In this document: positions 15,845 to 24,309 of the stretch, piece by piece
How the letters are laid out: each line of letters begins with the position of its first letter
Numbering within the stretch: the stretch's first letter is position 1
Assembly: GCA_902775475.1 (NCBI GenBank)
Contig: CACYME010000022.1
Span: forward strand, 1-51,645
DNA length: 51,645 nt
Direction: 5' to 3'
From: an uncultured Prevotellaceae bacterium
GTDB taxonomy: Bacteria > Bacteroidota > Bacteroidia > Bacteroidales > Bacteroidaceae
Made by a program: the position numbers and the translations under genes
Notes under the pieces: generated by a model
Database searches by the model: none
The model's input: only the letters and a program-made list of their open reading frames with translations
Told to the model about the DNA's origin: nothing

Positions 15845-16513
15845 TTAGGCGCGAGCCTTGGCCACATAGCCCAGGGCTTCGCGGCACTTATCGGTGACGT
15901 ACTGCCAGTCGCCGGCCTTCACCTTGTCGCTGGGGAAGAGCTTCGAGCCCATGCCCACGCAGAAGACACCGGCCTTGAACCACTTCGTGAGGTTCTCCTC
16001 GTCGGGCGAGACGCCACCGGTGACCATAATCTTCGACCACGGCATGGGAGCCTTCAGGCCCTTCACCATGTTCGGACCGACCACGTCGCCGGGGAACACC
16101 TTCGTCAGGTCGCAACCCAGTTCCTGGGCCTTGCCAATCTCAGAGACGGTCATGCAGCCCGGGCAGTAGGGCACGAGACGACGGTTGCAGACGGGGGCGA
16201 TGTCGGGGTTGAACAGCGGACCCACCACGAAGCAGGCACCCAGCTGGATGTACATGGCCGCCGTGGGAGCGTCGACCACCGAGCCGATGCCCAGGGCCAG
16301 TTCGGGGCACTCCTTGTCGGCCCACTTCACCAGCTCGCCAAACACTTCCTGGGCGAAGTCGCCACGGTTAGTGAACTCGAATGCACGAACGCCGCCCTCA
16401 TAGCAGGCCTTCACCACGTTCTTGCAGGTCTCCAGATCCTTGTTGTAGAACACAGGCACCATGCCCGTGTCGCCGATTTTCTTCAGTACGGCTATCTTGT
16501 CAAATTTTGCCAT
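15845..16513 (-). CDS. eda: KDPG / 4-hydroxy-2-oxoglutarate aldolase
   Basis: 222-residue class I aldolase that cleaves 2-keto-3-deoxy-6-phosphogluconate to pyruvate and glyceraldehyde-3-phosphate. The general-base Glu46 is in FEFTNRG and the Schiff-base Lys138 in DLTKVFPGD. Length and the late [12 protein letters not shown] are normal for Eda. It follows kdgK and a small protein on the same strand, so KDG is phosphorylated and then cleaved by one operon. No kduI, uxaC or other uronate genes are in view. Confidence 0.94.
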   Translation of the reverse strand: MAKFDKIAVLKKIGDTGMVPVFYNKDLETCKNVVKACYEGGVRAFEFTNRGDFAQEVFGELVKWADKECPELALGIGSVVDAPTAAMYIQLGACFVVGPLFNPDIAPVCNRRLVPYCPGCMTVSEIGKAQELGCDLTKVFPGDVVGPNMVKGLKAPMPWSKIMVTGGVSPDEENLTKWFKAGVFCVGMGSKLFPSDKVKAGDWQYVTDKCREALGYVAKARA

Positions 16514-16518
16514 CTTGG

Positions 16519-16556
16519 TTATTTACGATTTACGAATTTACGATTTACGATTTGAT
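16519..16556. repeat. TTTACGA tandem repeat
   Basis: About five TTTACGA/ATTTACGA units between the small DUF4177-like gene and eda. It is a junction simple repeat with no visible promoter or terminator. Confidence 0.7.
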
Positions 16557-16562
16557 AGACTA

Positions 16563-16700
16563 TTATTCCTGGTATTCGCGTTTCAAATACATCCGACAAT
16601 CGAACACGGCTACCAGCTCCCAGCCTTCATAGCCCAGCTTGTTGAGTTTTTTCTCGGTGCCTACGACCGATGTTATCACCTTATATTCAAAACGTTTCAT
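16563..16700 (-). CDS. 45-residue DUF4177-like protein
   Basis: A short gene from the ATG at 16700. The product begins MKRFEYKVITS, continues KKLNKLGYEGWELVAVF and ends YLKREYQE. The pattern aromatic-EYKV ... LN.LG.EGWELV is that of DUF4177, a small beta-rich family of unknown role. It lies 79 bases after kdgK and 49 before eda on the same strand, so it is probably in the operon. The intact frame and family match argue it is real despite its size. Confidence 0.75.
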   Translation of the reverse strand: MKRFEYKVITSVVGTEKKLNKLGYEGWELVAVFDCRMYLKREYQE

Positions 16701-16738
16701 ATCTCTGTTTCTTAATAGTTATCAATGAATCCTTTCGC

Positions 16739-16772
16739 CTCCCCCCTCCCCTGGGGAGGGGATGGGGGTGGG
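16739..16772 (+). repeat. G-rich REP-like hairpin, copy 3
   Basis: CCCCCTCCCC TGGGGAGGGG followed by ATGGGGGTGGG. CCCCTCCCC pairs with GGGGAGGGG. It sits between kdgK and the DUF4177-like gene. Confidence 0.75.
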
Positions 16773-16779
16773 CATTTTA

Positions 16780-17802
16780 TTATCTCTGCACGCGTCCGTT
16801 AGCGTTACCGCCTGCGAGCGCCTCAACCTCGTCAGCACTCACCAGGTTGAAGTCGCCGTTGATGGTGTGCTTCAGGGCGCTGGCTGCCACGGCAAACTCC
16901 AGGGCCTCACCCTGCGTCTTCTTCGTCAGCAGGCCGTGGATGAGTCCGCCTGAGAACGAGTCGCCACCACCCACGCGGTCGATGATGGGGTTAATCTCGT
17001 AGCGCTTCGACTGGTAGAACTCCTTACCGTCGTAGATGAGGGCCTTCCAGCCGTTGAACGTGGCGCTATAGCTCTCGCGCAGCGTTGACACGACATACTT
17101 GAAGCCGAACTCCTGCATCATCTGCTTGAAGATGCCCTCGTAGCCGGCAGCGTCGGTCTGTCCGCCTTCCACGTCGGCGTCGGGCTTGAAGCCCAGGCAG
17201 AGCTCAGCGTCCTCCTCGTTGCCGATGCACACGTCGACATACTTCATCAGGGGGCGCATGATAGAGATGGCTTTCTCGCTGGTCCACAGCTTCTTGCGGA
17301 AGTTCAGGTCTACGCTGACCGTCACTCCGTGACGCTTGGCAGCCTCGCAGGCCAGACGCGTCAGCTCGGCAGCCTTGTCGCTGATGGCGGGGGTGATGCC
17401 GCTCCAGTGGAACCACTGGGCACCTTCCATCACCTTGTCGAAGTCGAAATCCTCGGGCACAGCCTCGGCAATCGAGCTGTGGGCACGGTCGTAGATGACC
17501 TTCGAGGGGCGCATCGAGGCACCCGTCTCGGCATAGTACAGACCCACGCGGTCGCCGCCACGGGCCACGAACTCGGTGTTCACGCCGTAGCGACGCAGGG
17601 CGTTCACGGCAATCTGTCCAATCTCGTGCTTAGGCAGTTTCGACACGAAGTAGGCCTCGTGGCCATAGTTGGCCACCGAGATGGCTACGTTAGCCTCGCC
17701 ACCACCGGGGATGATGCGGAAACTCTCACTCTGGATGAAACGGTCGTTGCCCTGGGGCGACAGGCGAAGCATAATCTCGCCAAGTGTTACAATCTTTGCC
17801 AT
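16780..17802 (-). CDS. kdgK: 2-dehydro-3-deoxygluconokinase, PfkB family
   Basis: 340-residue ribokinase-fold sugar kinase that phosphorylates KDG to KDPG. The glycine-rich N-terminal motif is IIPGGGEANVA and the PfkB signature 2 is DRVGGGDSFSGG, with the catalytic Asp inside. Specificity for KDG is inferred from the operon with eda and overall similarity (GEIMLRLSP start). It is transcribed from 17885-17915 with a leader of about 80 bases. Confidence 0.92.
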   Translation of the reverse strand: MAKIVTLGEIMLRLSPQGNDRFIQSESFRIIPGGGEANVAISVANYGHEAYFVSKLPKHEIGQIAVNALRRYGVNTEFVARGGDRVGLYYAETGASMRPSKVIYDRAHSSIAEAVPEDFDFDKVMEGAQWFHWSGITPAISDKAAELTRLACEAAKRHGVTVSVDLNFRKKLWTSEKAISIMRPLMKYVDVCIGNEEDAELCLGFKPDADVEGGQTDAAGYEGIFKQMMQEFGFKYVVSTLRESYSATFNGWKALIYDGKEFYQSKRYEINPIIDRVGGGDSFSGGLIHGLLTKKTQGEALEFAVAASALKHTINGDFNLVSADEVEALAGGNANGRVQR

Positions 17803-17884
17803 TGATTCTTTTTGGTTTGTTTTGTTTGATTAATATTTAACTGGTTTCTAAATATGCTGGTTCACGAGTTTCGTAAAGTTGCTA

Positions 17885-17915
17885 CAAAGTTACTGCTTTT
17901 TTCCGACATGACAAA
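17885..17915 (-). promoter_or_regulatory. kdgK operon promoter
   Basis: On the minus strand: TTTG (17915-17912), exactly 19 bases, TAACTTTG (17892-17885). Confidence 0.85.
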
Positions 17916-18059
17916 GGAAACGCCTCATTATTTTAATATTTTTCACGCGCGAACAATAAAACTATGCTTTCGCGCTACAGGCTACCCATATAAAAGCTGT
18001 TGGGATTGGGGCGGAGCTTGCGGAAAGGGAGAATGGCGAAGAGAAAGGGGTGCCCTTGT

Positions 18060-18235
18060 TGAAAGAAGGCGAGTAGCGGGGAAAAAGTGGCGGAATGCAG
18101 GAATTTAGCCACGCTTTAGCGGGACAAAAGCGCCACTTTTGTTGTTGGCAGCGGGCGGGGACAATATTGGCAGCGCCCGCTGCCAATGATGGCAGCGGGC
18201 GGGGAAATTGTTGGCAGCGGGCGCTGACTACCTGT
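18060..18235 (+). repeat. GC-rich hairpin repeat, copy 1
   Basis: Built from GGCAGCGGGCGGGGA and GGCAGCGCCCGCTGCC words (four near-copies at about 18139-18225), preceded by GCCACGCTTTAGCGGGA. The same arrangement occurs inverted at 38245-38420. The gap 17916-18599 holds this, a 21-bp tandem repeat and a palindrome, and no credible gene. Confidence 0.8.
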
Positions 18236-18263
18236 TTTTATAAACGGCCTGTTTGCTATCAAC

Positions 18264-18336
18264 AACGGTTCGTTCTTGAGAATTAACCGTTCGTTCTTGG
18301 AAAATAACGGTTCGTTTTTGAAGGATAATGGCTCTG
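18264..18336. repeat. 21-bp tandem repeat (3.5 units)
   Basis: AACGGTTCGTTCTTGAGAAT-type units start at 18264, 18285 and 18306, with a decayed unit at 18327, each exactly 21 bases apart. That is two helical turns, as expected for protein-binding iterons. It lies about 330 bases before grpE. Confidence 0.8.
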
Positions 18337-18477
18337 GCTTCTGAACAAATGAAAGAAATTTTCGTAATTAACATAGTAATTTGCCTACTGACGAGCCCCT
18401 TATCGCCGTTGTTCAGGGGTATGAACAATACTTCCGAACGAAGCCGAAATGGCAGGGTGGCTATAGGTCAGATTCAG

Positions 18478-18524
18478 TTCACTTCGTTCACAACCCCTTA
18501 TATATAGGGGGTGAACGAATGAAC
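18478..18524. repeat. Long imperfect palindrome
   Basis: TTCACTTCGTTCAC...CCCCT, then the AT-rich centre TATATAT, then AGGGGGTGAACGAATGAA. Nested arms pair GTTCAC/GTGAAC and CCCCT/AGGGG. It could be a DNA-binding site or a leader hairpin upstream of grpE. Confidence 0.7.
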
Positions 18525-18599
18525 AAATATGACGCTGAATTTTGCAACGGGCTGTTAGCCCCCCTGCGCAGGACTGCCTTTCTGGCAGACGGAAAAGAA

Positions 18600-18615
18600 T
18601 GGCACGTTTTTTGCA
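18600..18615 (+). promoter_or_regulatory. Sigma-54-type promoter before grpE
   Basis: TGGCACG, four T, TTGCA: a full match to the -24/-12 consensus TGGCACG-N4-TTGCA, with GG and GC ten bases apart. Initiation would be near 18627, 40 bases before the grpE ATG. No Bacteroidetes -7/-33 promoter is seen nearer. Confidence 0.6.
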
Positions 18616-18666
18616 AGTAAATCGGCAAAAGCAACAACATCAACCCCAAAAGAACGCCGAAAAATC

Positions 18667-19248
18667 ATGAAAGAAGAAGATATCAACATCGAAGACGGGG
18701 AGCTGAACGATGCCCCCAACGAAGAAAACGCTGCTGAAAGCACCGAAAACGCAGAGCAGGAGGCCGAGGCACAGCCCGCCGAGCCGGAAGGGGAGCAAGA
18801 CCCGCTGGACATTGCCCTGAAGAAGATTGAAGAGCTGCAGACGAAGTATAAGTATCTGGCAGCCGAGTTCGACAACTACCGCAAGCGCACGCTCAAGGAG
18901 CGGGCCGAGCTGATTCTGAATGGCGGAGAGAAGACCATCGTGGCCATGCTGCCCGTGGTGGACGACATGGAGCGTGCCCTGAAGAACGGCGAGAAGACCG
19001 ACGACCCGCAGGTGCTCCGCGAGGGCATGGACCTCATCTACCACAAGATGATGAAGACGCTCGAGGGCCTGGGCGTGAAGAAGATTGAGACCGAGGGTGC
19101 CGACTTCGACACAGACCTGCACTCGGCCGAGGCCCTCGTGCCAGGCATGGGCGACGATAAGAAAGGAAAAGTAATAGACTGCCTGGCAACGGGTTACAAA
19201 CTGAACGATAAAGTGATACGCCACGCGAAGGTGGCCGTTGGACAATGA
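18667..19248 (+). CDS. grpE: GrpE nucleotide-exchange factor
   Basis: 193-residue partner of DnaK that speeds ADP release. It has an acidic, disordered N-terminus (1-45), then a long helix from [28 protein letters not shown] (written in parts: [25 protein letters not shown]) and the beta domain with [10 protein letters not shown]...[23 protein letters not shown]. It overlaps dnaJ by ATGA. dnaK is not in the window. Confidence 0.96.
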   Translation: MKEEDINIEDGELNDAPNEENAAESTENAEQEAEAQPAEPEGEQDPLDIALKKIEELQTKYKYLAAEFDNYRKRTLKERAELILNGGEKTIVAMLPVVDDMERALKNGEKTDDPQVLREGMDLIYHKMMKTLEGLGVKKIETEGADFDTDLHSAEALVPGMGDDKKGKVIDCLATGYKLNDKVIRHAKVAVGQ

Positions 19249-20396
19249 ACAAAAGAGACTACTACGAGGTACTGGGCGTGGACAAGACGGCATCGGAAGA
19301 GGACATCAAGAAGGCCTATAGGAAGATTGCCATCAAGTACCACCCCGACCGCAACCCTGGCGACAAGGAGGCCGAGGAGAAATTCAAGGAGGCCGCCGAG
19401 GCCTACAACGTGCTGCACGACCCGCAGAAACGCCAGCAGTATGACCAGTTCGGCTTCTCTGGCCCAATGGGCGGCGGCGGCTTCGACGGCTTCGGAGGTG
19501 CGTCGATGAACATGGACGACATTTTCTCCATGTTCGGCGACATCTTCGGTGGCCACGGCTTCGGAGGCTTCGGGCGGCGCTCGTCGCGTCAGCAGCAGCA
19601 CCGGGGCAGCGACCTTCGGCTGAAAGTGCGCCTCTCGCTGCAGGAAATCAACCAGGGCGTGACGAAGAAGTTCAAGCTGCGCAAGGACGTGCCTTGCAGC
19701 CACTGCCACGGCACAGGAGCCGAGGGTGGCGGCGGCACGGAGACCTGCCCCACCTGCCACGGCTCGGGCGTCGTCACCCGCACCACGCAGAGCATCTTCG
19801 GCATGATGCAGACGCAGAGCGTGTGCCCCACATGCCAGGGCGAAGGCCAGGTCATCAAGAACAAGTGCCACGAATGCGGCGGCACGGGCGTCACTAAAGG
19901 CGAGGAGGTGGTGGAAATCAACATCCCCGCCGGCGTGGCCGAGGGCATGGTGGTGAACGTGCCGGGAAAGGGCAACGCCGGACAGCACAACGGCATCAAC
20001 GGCGACATCCAGGTATTTATTGAAGAGGAGGAGAACGACACCTTCGTGCGCGACGGCAACGACCTCATCTACAACCTGCTGCTCGACTTCCCCACGGCTG
20101 CTCTCGGAGGCGAGGTGGACATCCCCACCATCGAGGGGAAGAGCCTGAAGGTGAAGATTGACAGCGGCACGCAGCCGGGCAAGACGATGCGTCTGCGCGG
20201 TAAGGGTCTGCCGGCCGTGCAGGGCTACGGCTCGGGACGCGGCGACCTGGTGGTGAACATCAGCGTCTACGTGCCGAAGACCCTCTCGCGCGACGAACGG
20301 AAAGCCCTGGAGCACTTCCAGGACAGCGACAACTTCAAGGGCGACCGACAGACCAAGGACAGCATCTTCAGTCGATTCAAGAACTACTTTTCTTAA
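19245..20396 (+). CDS. dnaJ: Chaperone DnaJ
   Basis: 383-residue class I J-protein. The J domain has HPD at 33-35, followed by a Gly/Phe-rich region ([13 protein letters not shown]). The zinc domain has all four repeats [24 protein letters not shown] and CHECGGTG. The C-terminal substrate-binding domain is complete. It stimulates DnaK ATPase and holds unfolded proteins. It is translationally coupled to grpE. Confidence 0.97.
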   Translation: MNKRDYYEVLGVDKTASEEDIKKAYRKIAIKYHPDRNPGDKEAEEKFKEAAEAYNVLHDPQKRQQYDQFGFSGPMGGGGFDGFGGASMNMDDIFSMFGDIFGGHGFGGFGRRSSRQQQHRGSDLRLKVRLSLQEINQGVTKKFKLRKDVPCSHCHGTGAEGGGGTETCPTCHGSGVVTRTTQSIFGMMQTQSVCPTCQGEGQVIKNKCHECGGTGVTKGEEVVEINIPAGVAEGMVVNVPGKGNAGQHNGINGDIQVFIEEEENDTFVRDGNDLIYNLLLDFPTAALGGEVDIPTIEGKSLKVKIDSGTQPGKTMRLRGKGLPAVQGYGSGRGDLVVNISVYVPKTLSRDERKALEHFQDSDNFKGDRQTKDSIFSRFKNYFS

Positions 20397-20418
20397 ATTG
20401 AGATTTGAGAATTGAGGA
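20397..20418. repeat. TTGAGATT simple repeat between dnaJ and folC
   Basis: ATTGAGATTTGAGAATTGAG fills the gap up to the folC ATG. It is the same word family as the larger copy at 25489-25582. Confidence 0.7.
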
Positions 20419-20419
20419 T

Positions 20420-21721
20420 ATGACTTATACTGAGGCAACGGAATATCTGTTCTGCCAGCGGCCGAACTTCGAGAAGCAAGGCAAGAACGGCTACAAGATA
20501 GGGCTGGACAGCATGCTCGCACTCGACGAGCACTTGGGGCATCCACACCGCAGTTTCAGGTGTATTCACGTGGCTGGCACCAACGGCAAGGGCTCGGTAT
20601 CGCACACGCTGGCGGCAGTGTTGCAGCAGTGCGGCTACGAGGTGGGACTCTACACATCGCCCCACCTCGTCGACTTTAATGAACGGATACGTGTGAATGG
20701 CAAACCCGTCAGCCACGACTACGTGGTCAGATTCGTTGAGCAGCACCGCCATTTCTTCGAGCCAATAGGGGCTACCTTCTTTGAAGTGACCACCGCCATG
20801 GCCTTCCAGTATTTCCGCGACATGGGGGTAGAGATAGCCGTCGTTGAAGTAGGGCTGGGAGGACGCCTCGACTCCACCAACATCATCCAGCCCATTCTCT
20901 CCGTCATCACCAACATCTCACTCGACCACACACAGCTACTCGGCTCCACCGTGGAGCAGATTGCCCGCGAGAAAGCTGGCATCATGAAGGAAGGTGCCCC
21001 CTGCGTCATCGGCGAGGCACAACCGTCAGTGCGTGCCGTGTTCGACGAGGTGGCTGGGCAGATGGGGACGGACATCATTTACGCCGAAGACCGGGCTCCT
21101 TTAGCCTCGGCAGAAGAACTGCCTACAGGCGGCATGCATTATTGCACGAAGAAGGGGGCTGAGTTCGACGGCGAGCTGAGTGGCAGCTTCCAGGCCAGGA
21201 ACGCCAACACCATCCTCTGTGCGCTGGAGCAGCTGAGGCGGATGGGCTGGCTGGGCGATGACAACGACGCCTCGGAACGCAATATAGAGGAAGCCTTTGG
21301 CCACGTCAGCGCACTGACCGGGCTGCAGGGTCGCTGGCAGACGGTGAAGAGCCGCCCCAGAGTGGTCTGCGACATCGGCCACAACATCGGTGCATGGCAA
21401 TACTTGAGCCGACAGCTGGCCTGCGTGGAATGCCGCGAGATGAAGATTGTGTTTGGCATGATGGCAGACAAGGACGTCGGCACCGTGCTGACCAAGCTGC
21501 CCAGGCAAGCCCGCTACTATTGGACCAAAGGCGACACGCCACGGGCACTTTCGGAAGACAAGCTACAGGCCTATGGCCAGGAGCTGGGCCTGGAGGGCGA
21601 CTGCTACCCGACGGTAGAAGAAGCCTATCAGGCAGCAGCCGCAGAAGCACAACCCGACGACTTCATCTTCGTGGGAGGCAGCAATTATATTGTGGCAGAG
21701 TTCCTGAAATTGAGCATTTAG
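20420..21721 (+). CDS. folC: Folylpolyglutamate synthase / dihydrofolate synthase
   Basis: 433-residue Mur-ligase-fold enzyme that adds glutamate to dihydropteroate and folates. The P-loop is HVAGTNGKGSVSHTLA and is followed by GLYTSPHLVDFNERI, the FolC signature. The late IGHNIGAW (usually DGAHNP-like) is the ligase C-terminal motif in variant form. The ATG at 20420 was chosen over a TTG at 20405 that lies in the repeat. It ends before a strong terminator at 21744. Confidence 0.93.
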   Translation: MTYTEATEYLFCQRPNFEKQGKNGYKIGLDSMLALDEHLGHPHRSFRCIHVAGTNGKGSVSHTLAAVLQQCGYEVGLYTSPHLVDFNERIRVNGKPVSHDYVVRFVEQHRHFFEPIGATFFEVTTAMAFQYFRDMGVEIAVVEVGLGGRLDSTNIIQPILSVITNISLDHTQLLGSTVEQIAREKAGIMKEGAPCVIGEAQPSVRAVFDEVAGQMGTDIIYAEDRAPLASAEELPTGGMHYCTKKGAEFDGELSGSFQARNANTILCALEQLRRMGWLGDDNDASERNIEEAFGHVSALTGLQGRWQTVKSRPRVVCDIGHNIGAWQYLSRQLACVECREMKIVFGMMADKDVGTVLTKLPRQARYYWTKGDTPRALSEDKLQAYGQELGLEGDCYPTVEEAYQAAAAEAQPDDFIFVGGSNYIVAEFLKLSI

Positions 21722-21743
21722 TTATCTTTAACACCAAATTTTT

Positions 21744-21776
21744 GCCGATATGCTTGCGCATGTCGGCTTTTTGTTG
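21744..21776 (+). terminator. folC terminator
   Basis: GCCGATATGC - TTGC - GCATGTCGGC closes a 10-base stem (one G-T pair), followed by TTTTTTG. The galM -33 element lies in the loop region. Confidence 0.8.
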
Positions 21777-21784
21777 TATTTTTG
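21754..21784 (+). promoter_or_regulatory. galM operon promoter
   Basis: TTG (21754-21756), 20 bases, TATTTTTG (21777-21784). It overlaps the folC terminator hairpin. The ATG is 32 bases downstream. Confidence 0.7.
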
Positions 21785-21816
21785 CAATCAGATAGCGTAA
21801 CTAAAACCCAATCATT

Positions 21817-22908
21817 ATGGCAAACTTAACAGAAAATGCGAATCTCTGTGGTCTGAAGCGCGAAGACTTCCAGACCACTATCAACGGAAAAAAGACAGAC
21901 CTCTACATCCTGCGCAACCGCAAGGGCTTTGAGGTAGCCATCACCAACTATGGAGGAGCCATTTGCTCCATCATGGTGCCCGACAAAGAGGGCAAAGTAG
22001 CTAACGTCATCCAGGGACACGACAACATTCAGTCGGTCATCAACTCCCCCGAGCCTTTCCTTTCTACACTCATCGGACGCTTCGGCAATCGCATCTGCCG
22101 AGGCCAGTTCACGCTGAACGGAAAGGACTACCAGCTGGCCATCAACAACGGCCCCAACGCCTTGCACGGAGGTCCCACCGGCTTCCATGCCCGTGTGTGG
22201 GATGCCCGCCAGATGGGTCCCCGCTCGCTGGCCCTGCACCGCGTCAGCAGCTACGGCGAGGAAGGCTTCACCGGCGAGGTGGACGTCACCGTGGAGTTCA
22301 CCTGGAGCGATGACAACGAGCTGATTATCGAGTACATGGCTTCGACCAACAAGAAGACCATCGTCAACCTGACGCACCATGCCTTCTTCTCGCTGGCAGG
22401 AACTGCCGACCCCACGCCCGTCATCAACGACCAGGTGCTGGAGATGAACGCCGACTTCTACATCCCCATCGACGAGACGAGCATCCCCACTGGAGAAATC
22501 CTGAAGGTGGCCGGCACGCCGTTTGACTTCCGCACCCCGAAGCCCGTGGGGCAGGACATCGACGCTGACGACGAGCAGATTAAGAATGGGGCAGGCTACG
22601 ACCACTGCTTCGTGCTGAACAAGAAGGAAGAGGGCGAGCTGAGTTTCGCCGCACGCCTCTGCGAGCCCGTCAGCGGCCGCACGCTCGAAGTCTACACCAC
22701 CGAGCCGGGCGTACAGGTCTACAGCGACAACTGGGCCGATGGCTACAAGGGCGTTCACGGAGCCACCTTCGGTCGCCGCAGCGCCATCTGCTTCGAGTGC
22801 CAGCACTTCCCCGACAGCCCCAACCGTCCCTACTTCCCCAGCGTGGTGCTGAATCCTCACCATCGCTACAAGCAGAAGACCGTCTATAAGTTCGGACTCG
22901 CAGAATAA
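21817..22908 (+). CDS. galM: Aldose 1-epimerase (galactose mutarotase)
   Basis: 363 residues. It interconverts alpha and beta galactose so that galactokinase can act. Catalytic histidines lie in NALHGGPTGFH and NLTHHAFFSLAG and the acidic base in CFECQHFPDSPN, all in the usual order. There is no export signal, so it is cytoplasmic. It is the first gene of galM-transporter-galK. Confidence 0.95.
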   Translation: MANLTENANLCGLKREDFQTTINGKKTDLYILRNRKGFEVAITNYGGAICSIMVPDKEGKVANVIQGHDNIQSVINSPEPFLSTLIGRFGNRICRGQFTLNGKDYQLAINNGPNALHGGPTGFHARVWDARQMGPRSLALHRVSSYGEEGFTGEVDVTVEFTWSDDNELIIEYMASTNKKTIVNLTHHAFFSLAGTADPTPVINDQVLEMNADFYIPIDETSIPTGEILKVAGTPFDFRTPKPVGQDIDADDEQIKNGAGYDHCFVLNKKEEGELSFAARLCEPVSGRTLEVYTTEPGVQVYSDNWADGYKGVHGATFGRRSAICFECQHFPDSPNRPYFPSVVLNPHHRYKQKTVYKFGLAE

Positions 22909-22911
22909 CGG

Positions 22912-22986
22912 ATTGGCGTAATAACGTCATAGCGAAATAACGATATAACGTCATAACGAAATAACGATATAACGACATAACACAAC
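22912..22986. repeat. ATAACG tandem repeat between galM and the transporter gene
   Basis: About nine ATAACG(A/T) words with 8-9 base spacing (ATAACGATATAACGTCATAACG and similar, split as ATAACGATATAACG, TCATAACGAA). It ends just before the transporter ATG. No stem or promoter is seen. Confidence 0.8.
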
Positions 22987-22993
22987 AACTTTT

Positions 22994-24271
22994 ATGACAC
23001 AAGAGAAAAACAACAGCAAGCTGGTTGCCATTATCACCATGTGCTTCATCTTTGCGATGATCAGCTTCGTGACTAACATGGGTGCTCCGTTCGGCAACAT
23101 CTGGGGCTTCACCTATCCCTTCGCCAAGGCATGGGGTAACCTGATGAACTTTGCCGCCTACCTCTTCATGGGTATTCCTGCCGGCAAGATGCTTATTAAA
23201 TATGGTTATAAGAAGACCGCCCTCATAGCCCTCGTGGTGGGTATCATCGGACTGGCCTTCCAGTACATCTCGAGCATTGCCGGTGCAGGCACCTATGTGT
23301 TCACCTACGACGGCATCCCCGTGGCCCTGAACCTGATTATCTATCTGCTAGGTGCCTTCATCTGTGGCTTCTGCGTCTGCATGCTGAACACCGTGGTGAA
23401 CCCCATGCTGAACCTTCTCGGCGGTGGTGGCAACAAGGGTAACCAGCTCATCCAGATTGGTGGCACGATGAACTCGCTCACCGCCTTCCTCACCCCGTTC
23501 CTCACCGGTGTGCTCGTGGGCACCGTGACCGAGAACACCAGTATGACCGATGTGTCGCCCCTGCTGTTCATCGGCATGGCCGTCTTCGCCATTTCGTACC
23601 TCATCATCAGCCGGGTGGAGATTCCCGAGCCCACGCTGGGTAAGGAGCAGCCCAAGTACGAGCGCAGCCCGCTGGCCTTCCGCCACTGTCTGCTCGGCGT
23701 CATCGCCATCTTCTTCTATGTGGGCATCGAAATCGGCATCCCCATGGAGCTGAACTTCTACATCACCGACCTGGGCTTCGAAGGCTCGGCTGCCATCGGA
23801 GGCACGCTGGCTGCCAGCTATTGGGTGATGATGATGATTGGCCGTGCCGCCAGTAGCGCCATCAGCGGCAAGGTGAGCACTGCCCTGCAACTCACCATCG
23901 TGTCGAGCGTGGCCATCGGCCTGCTGCTCATCGCCATTTTCATGCCCGAGAGCGTCACCTTCACCTTCAACGGCCACGACATCCCCGTGAAGACCATCTT
24001 CATCGCCCTCTGCGGCCTGTGCACCAGCATCATGTGGGGTGGCATCTTCAACCTCTCGGTGGAGGGTCTCGGCAAGTACACCGAGGCTGCCAGCGGCATC
24101 TTCATGACGATGGTCGTCGGTGGCGGTATCATGCCGCTCATCCAGGAAGCCATCGCCAAGAAAGCCGGCCCCATCGCCTCCTACTGGCTCATCATCGCCA
24201 TGCTGGCCTACATCCTGTTCTATGCCCTCATCGGCTGCAAGAACGTGAACAAGGACATTAAAGTGGACTGA
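22994..24271 (+). CDS. Glucose/galactose:H+ symporter, FucP-type MFS
   Basis: 425 residues with about 12 membrane helices. Conserved FucP/GluP features include the N-terminal GFTYPFAKAWGNLMNF region, the NPMLNLLGGG loop, QIGGTMNSL in the middle and a C-terminal MWGGIFNLSVEGLGKYTEAAS. Position between galM and galK indicates galactose uptake. It also fits glucose. Confidence 0.88.
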   Translation: MTQEKNNSKLVAIITMCFIFAMISFVTNMGAPFGNIWGFTYPFAKAWGNLMNFAAYLFMGIPAGKMLIKYGYKKTALIALVVGIIGLAFQYISSIAGAGTYVFTYDGIPVALNLIIYLLGAFICGFCVCMLNTVVNPMLNLLGGGGNKGNQLIQIGGTMNSLTAFLTPFLTGVLVGTVTENTSMTDVSPLLFIGMAVFAISYLIISRVEIPEPTLGKEQPKYERSPLAFRHCLLGVIAIFFYVGIEIGIPMELNFYITDLGFEGSAAIGGTLAASYWVMMMIGRAASSAISGKVSTALQLTIVSSVAIGLLLIAIFMPESVTFTFNGHDIPVKTIFIALCGLCTSIMWGGIFNLSVEGLGKYTEAASGIFMTMVVGGGIMPLIQEAIAKKAGPIASYWLIIAMLAYILFYALIGCKNVNKDIKVD

Positions 24272-24309
24272 TCAGTTTTTTTTATTAACCCAATAAAACT
24301 AAAACAATT

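Noticed and set aside
18381-18620. 79-codon frame before grpE
   Set aside because: It crosses the 47-base palindrome and the sigma-54 site and resembles no family.
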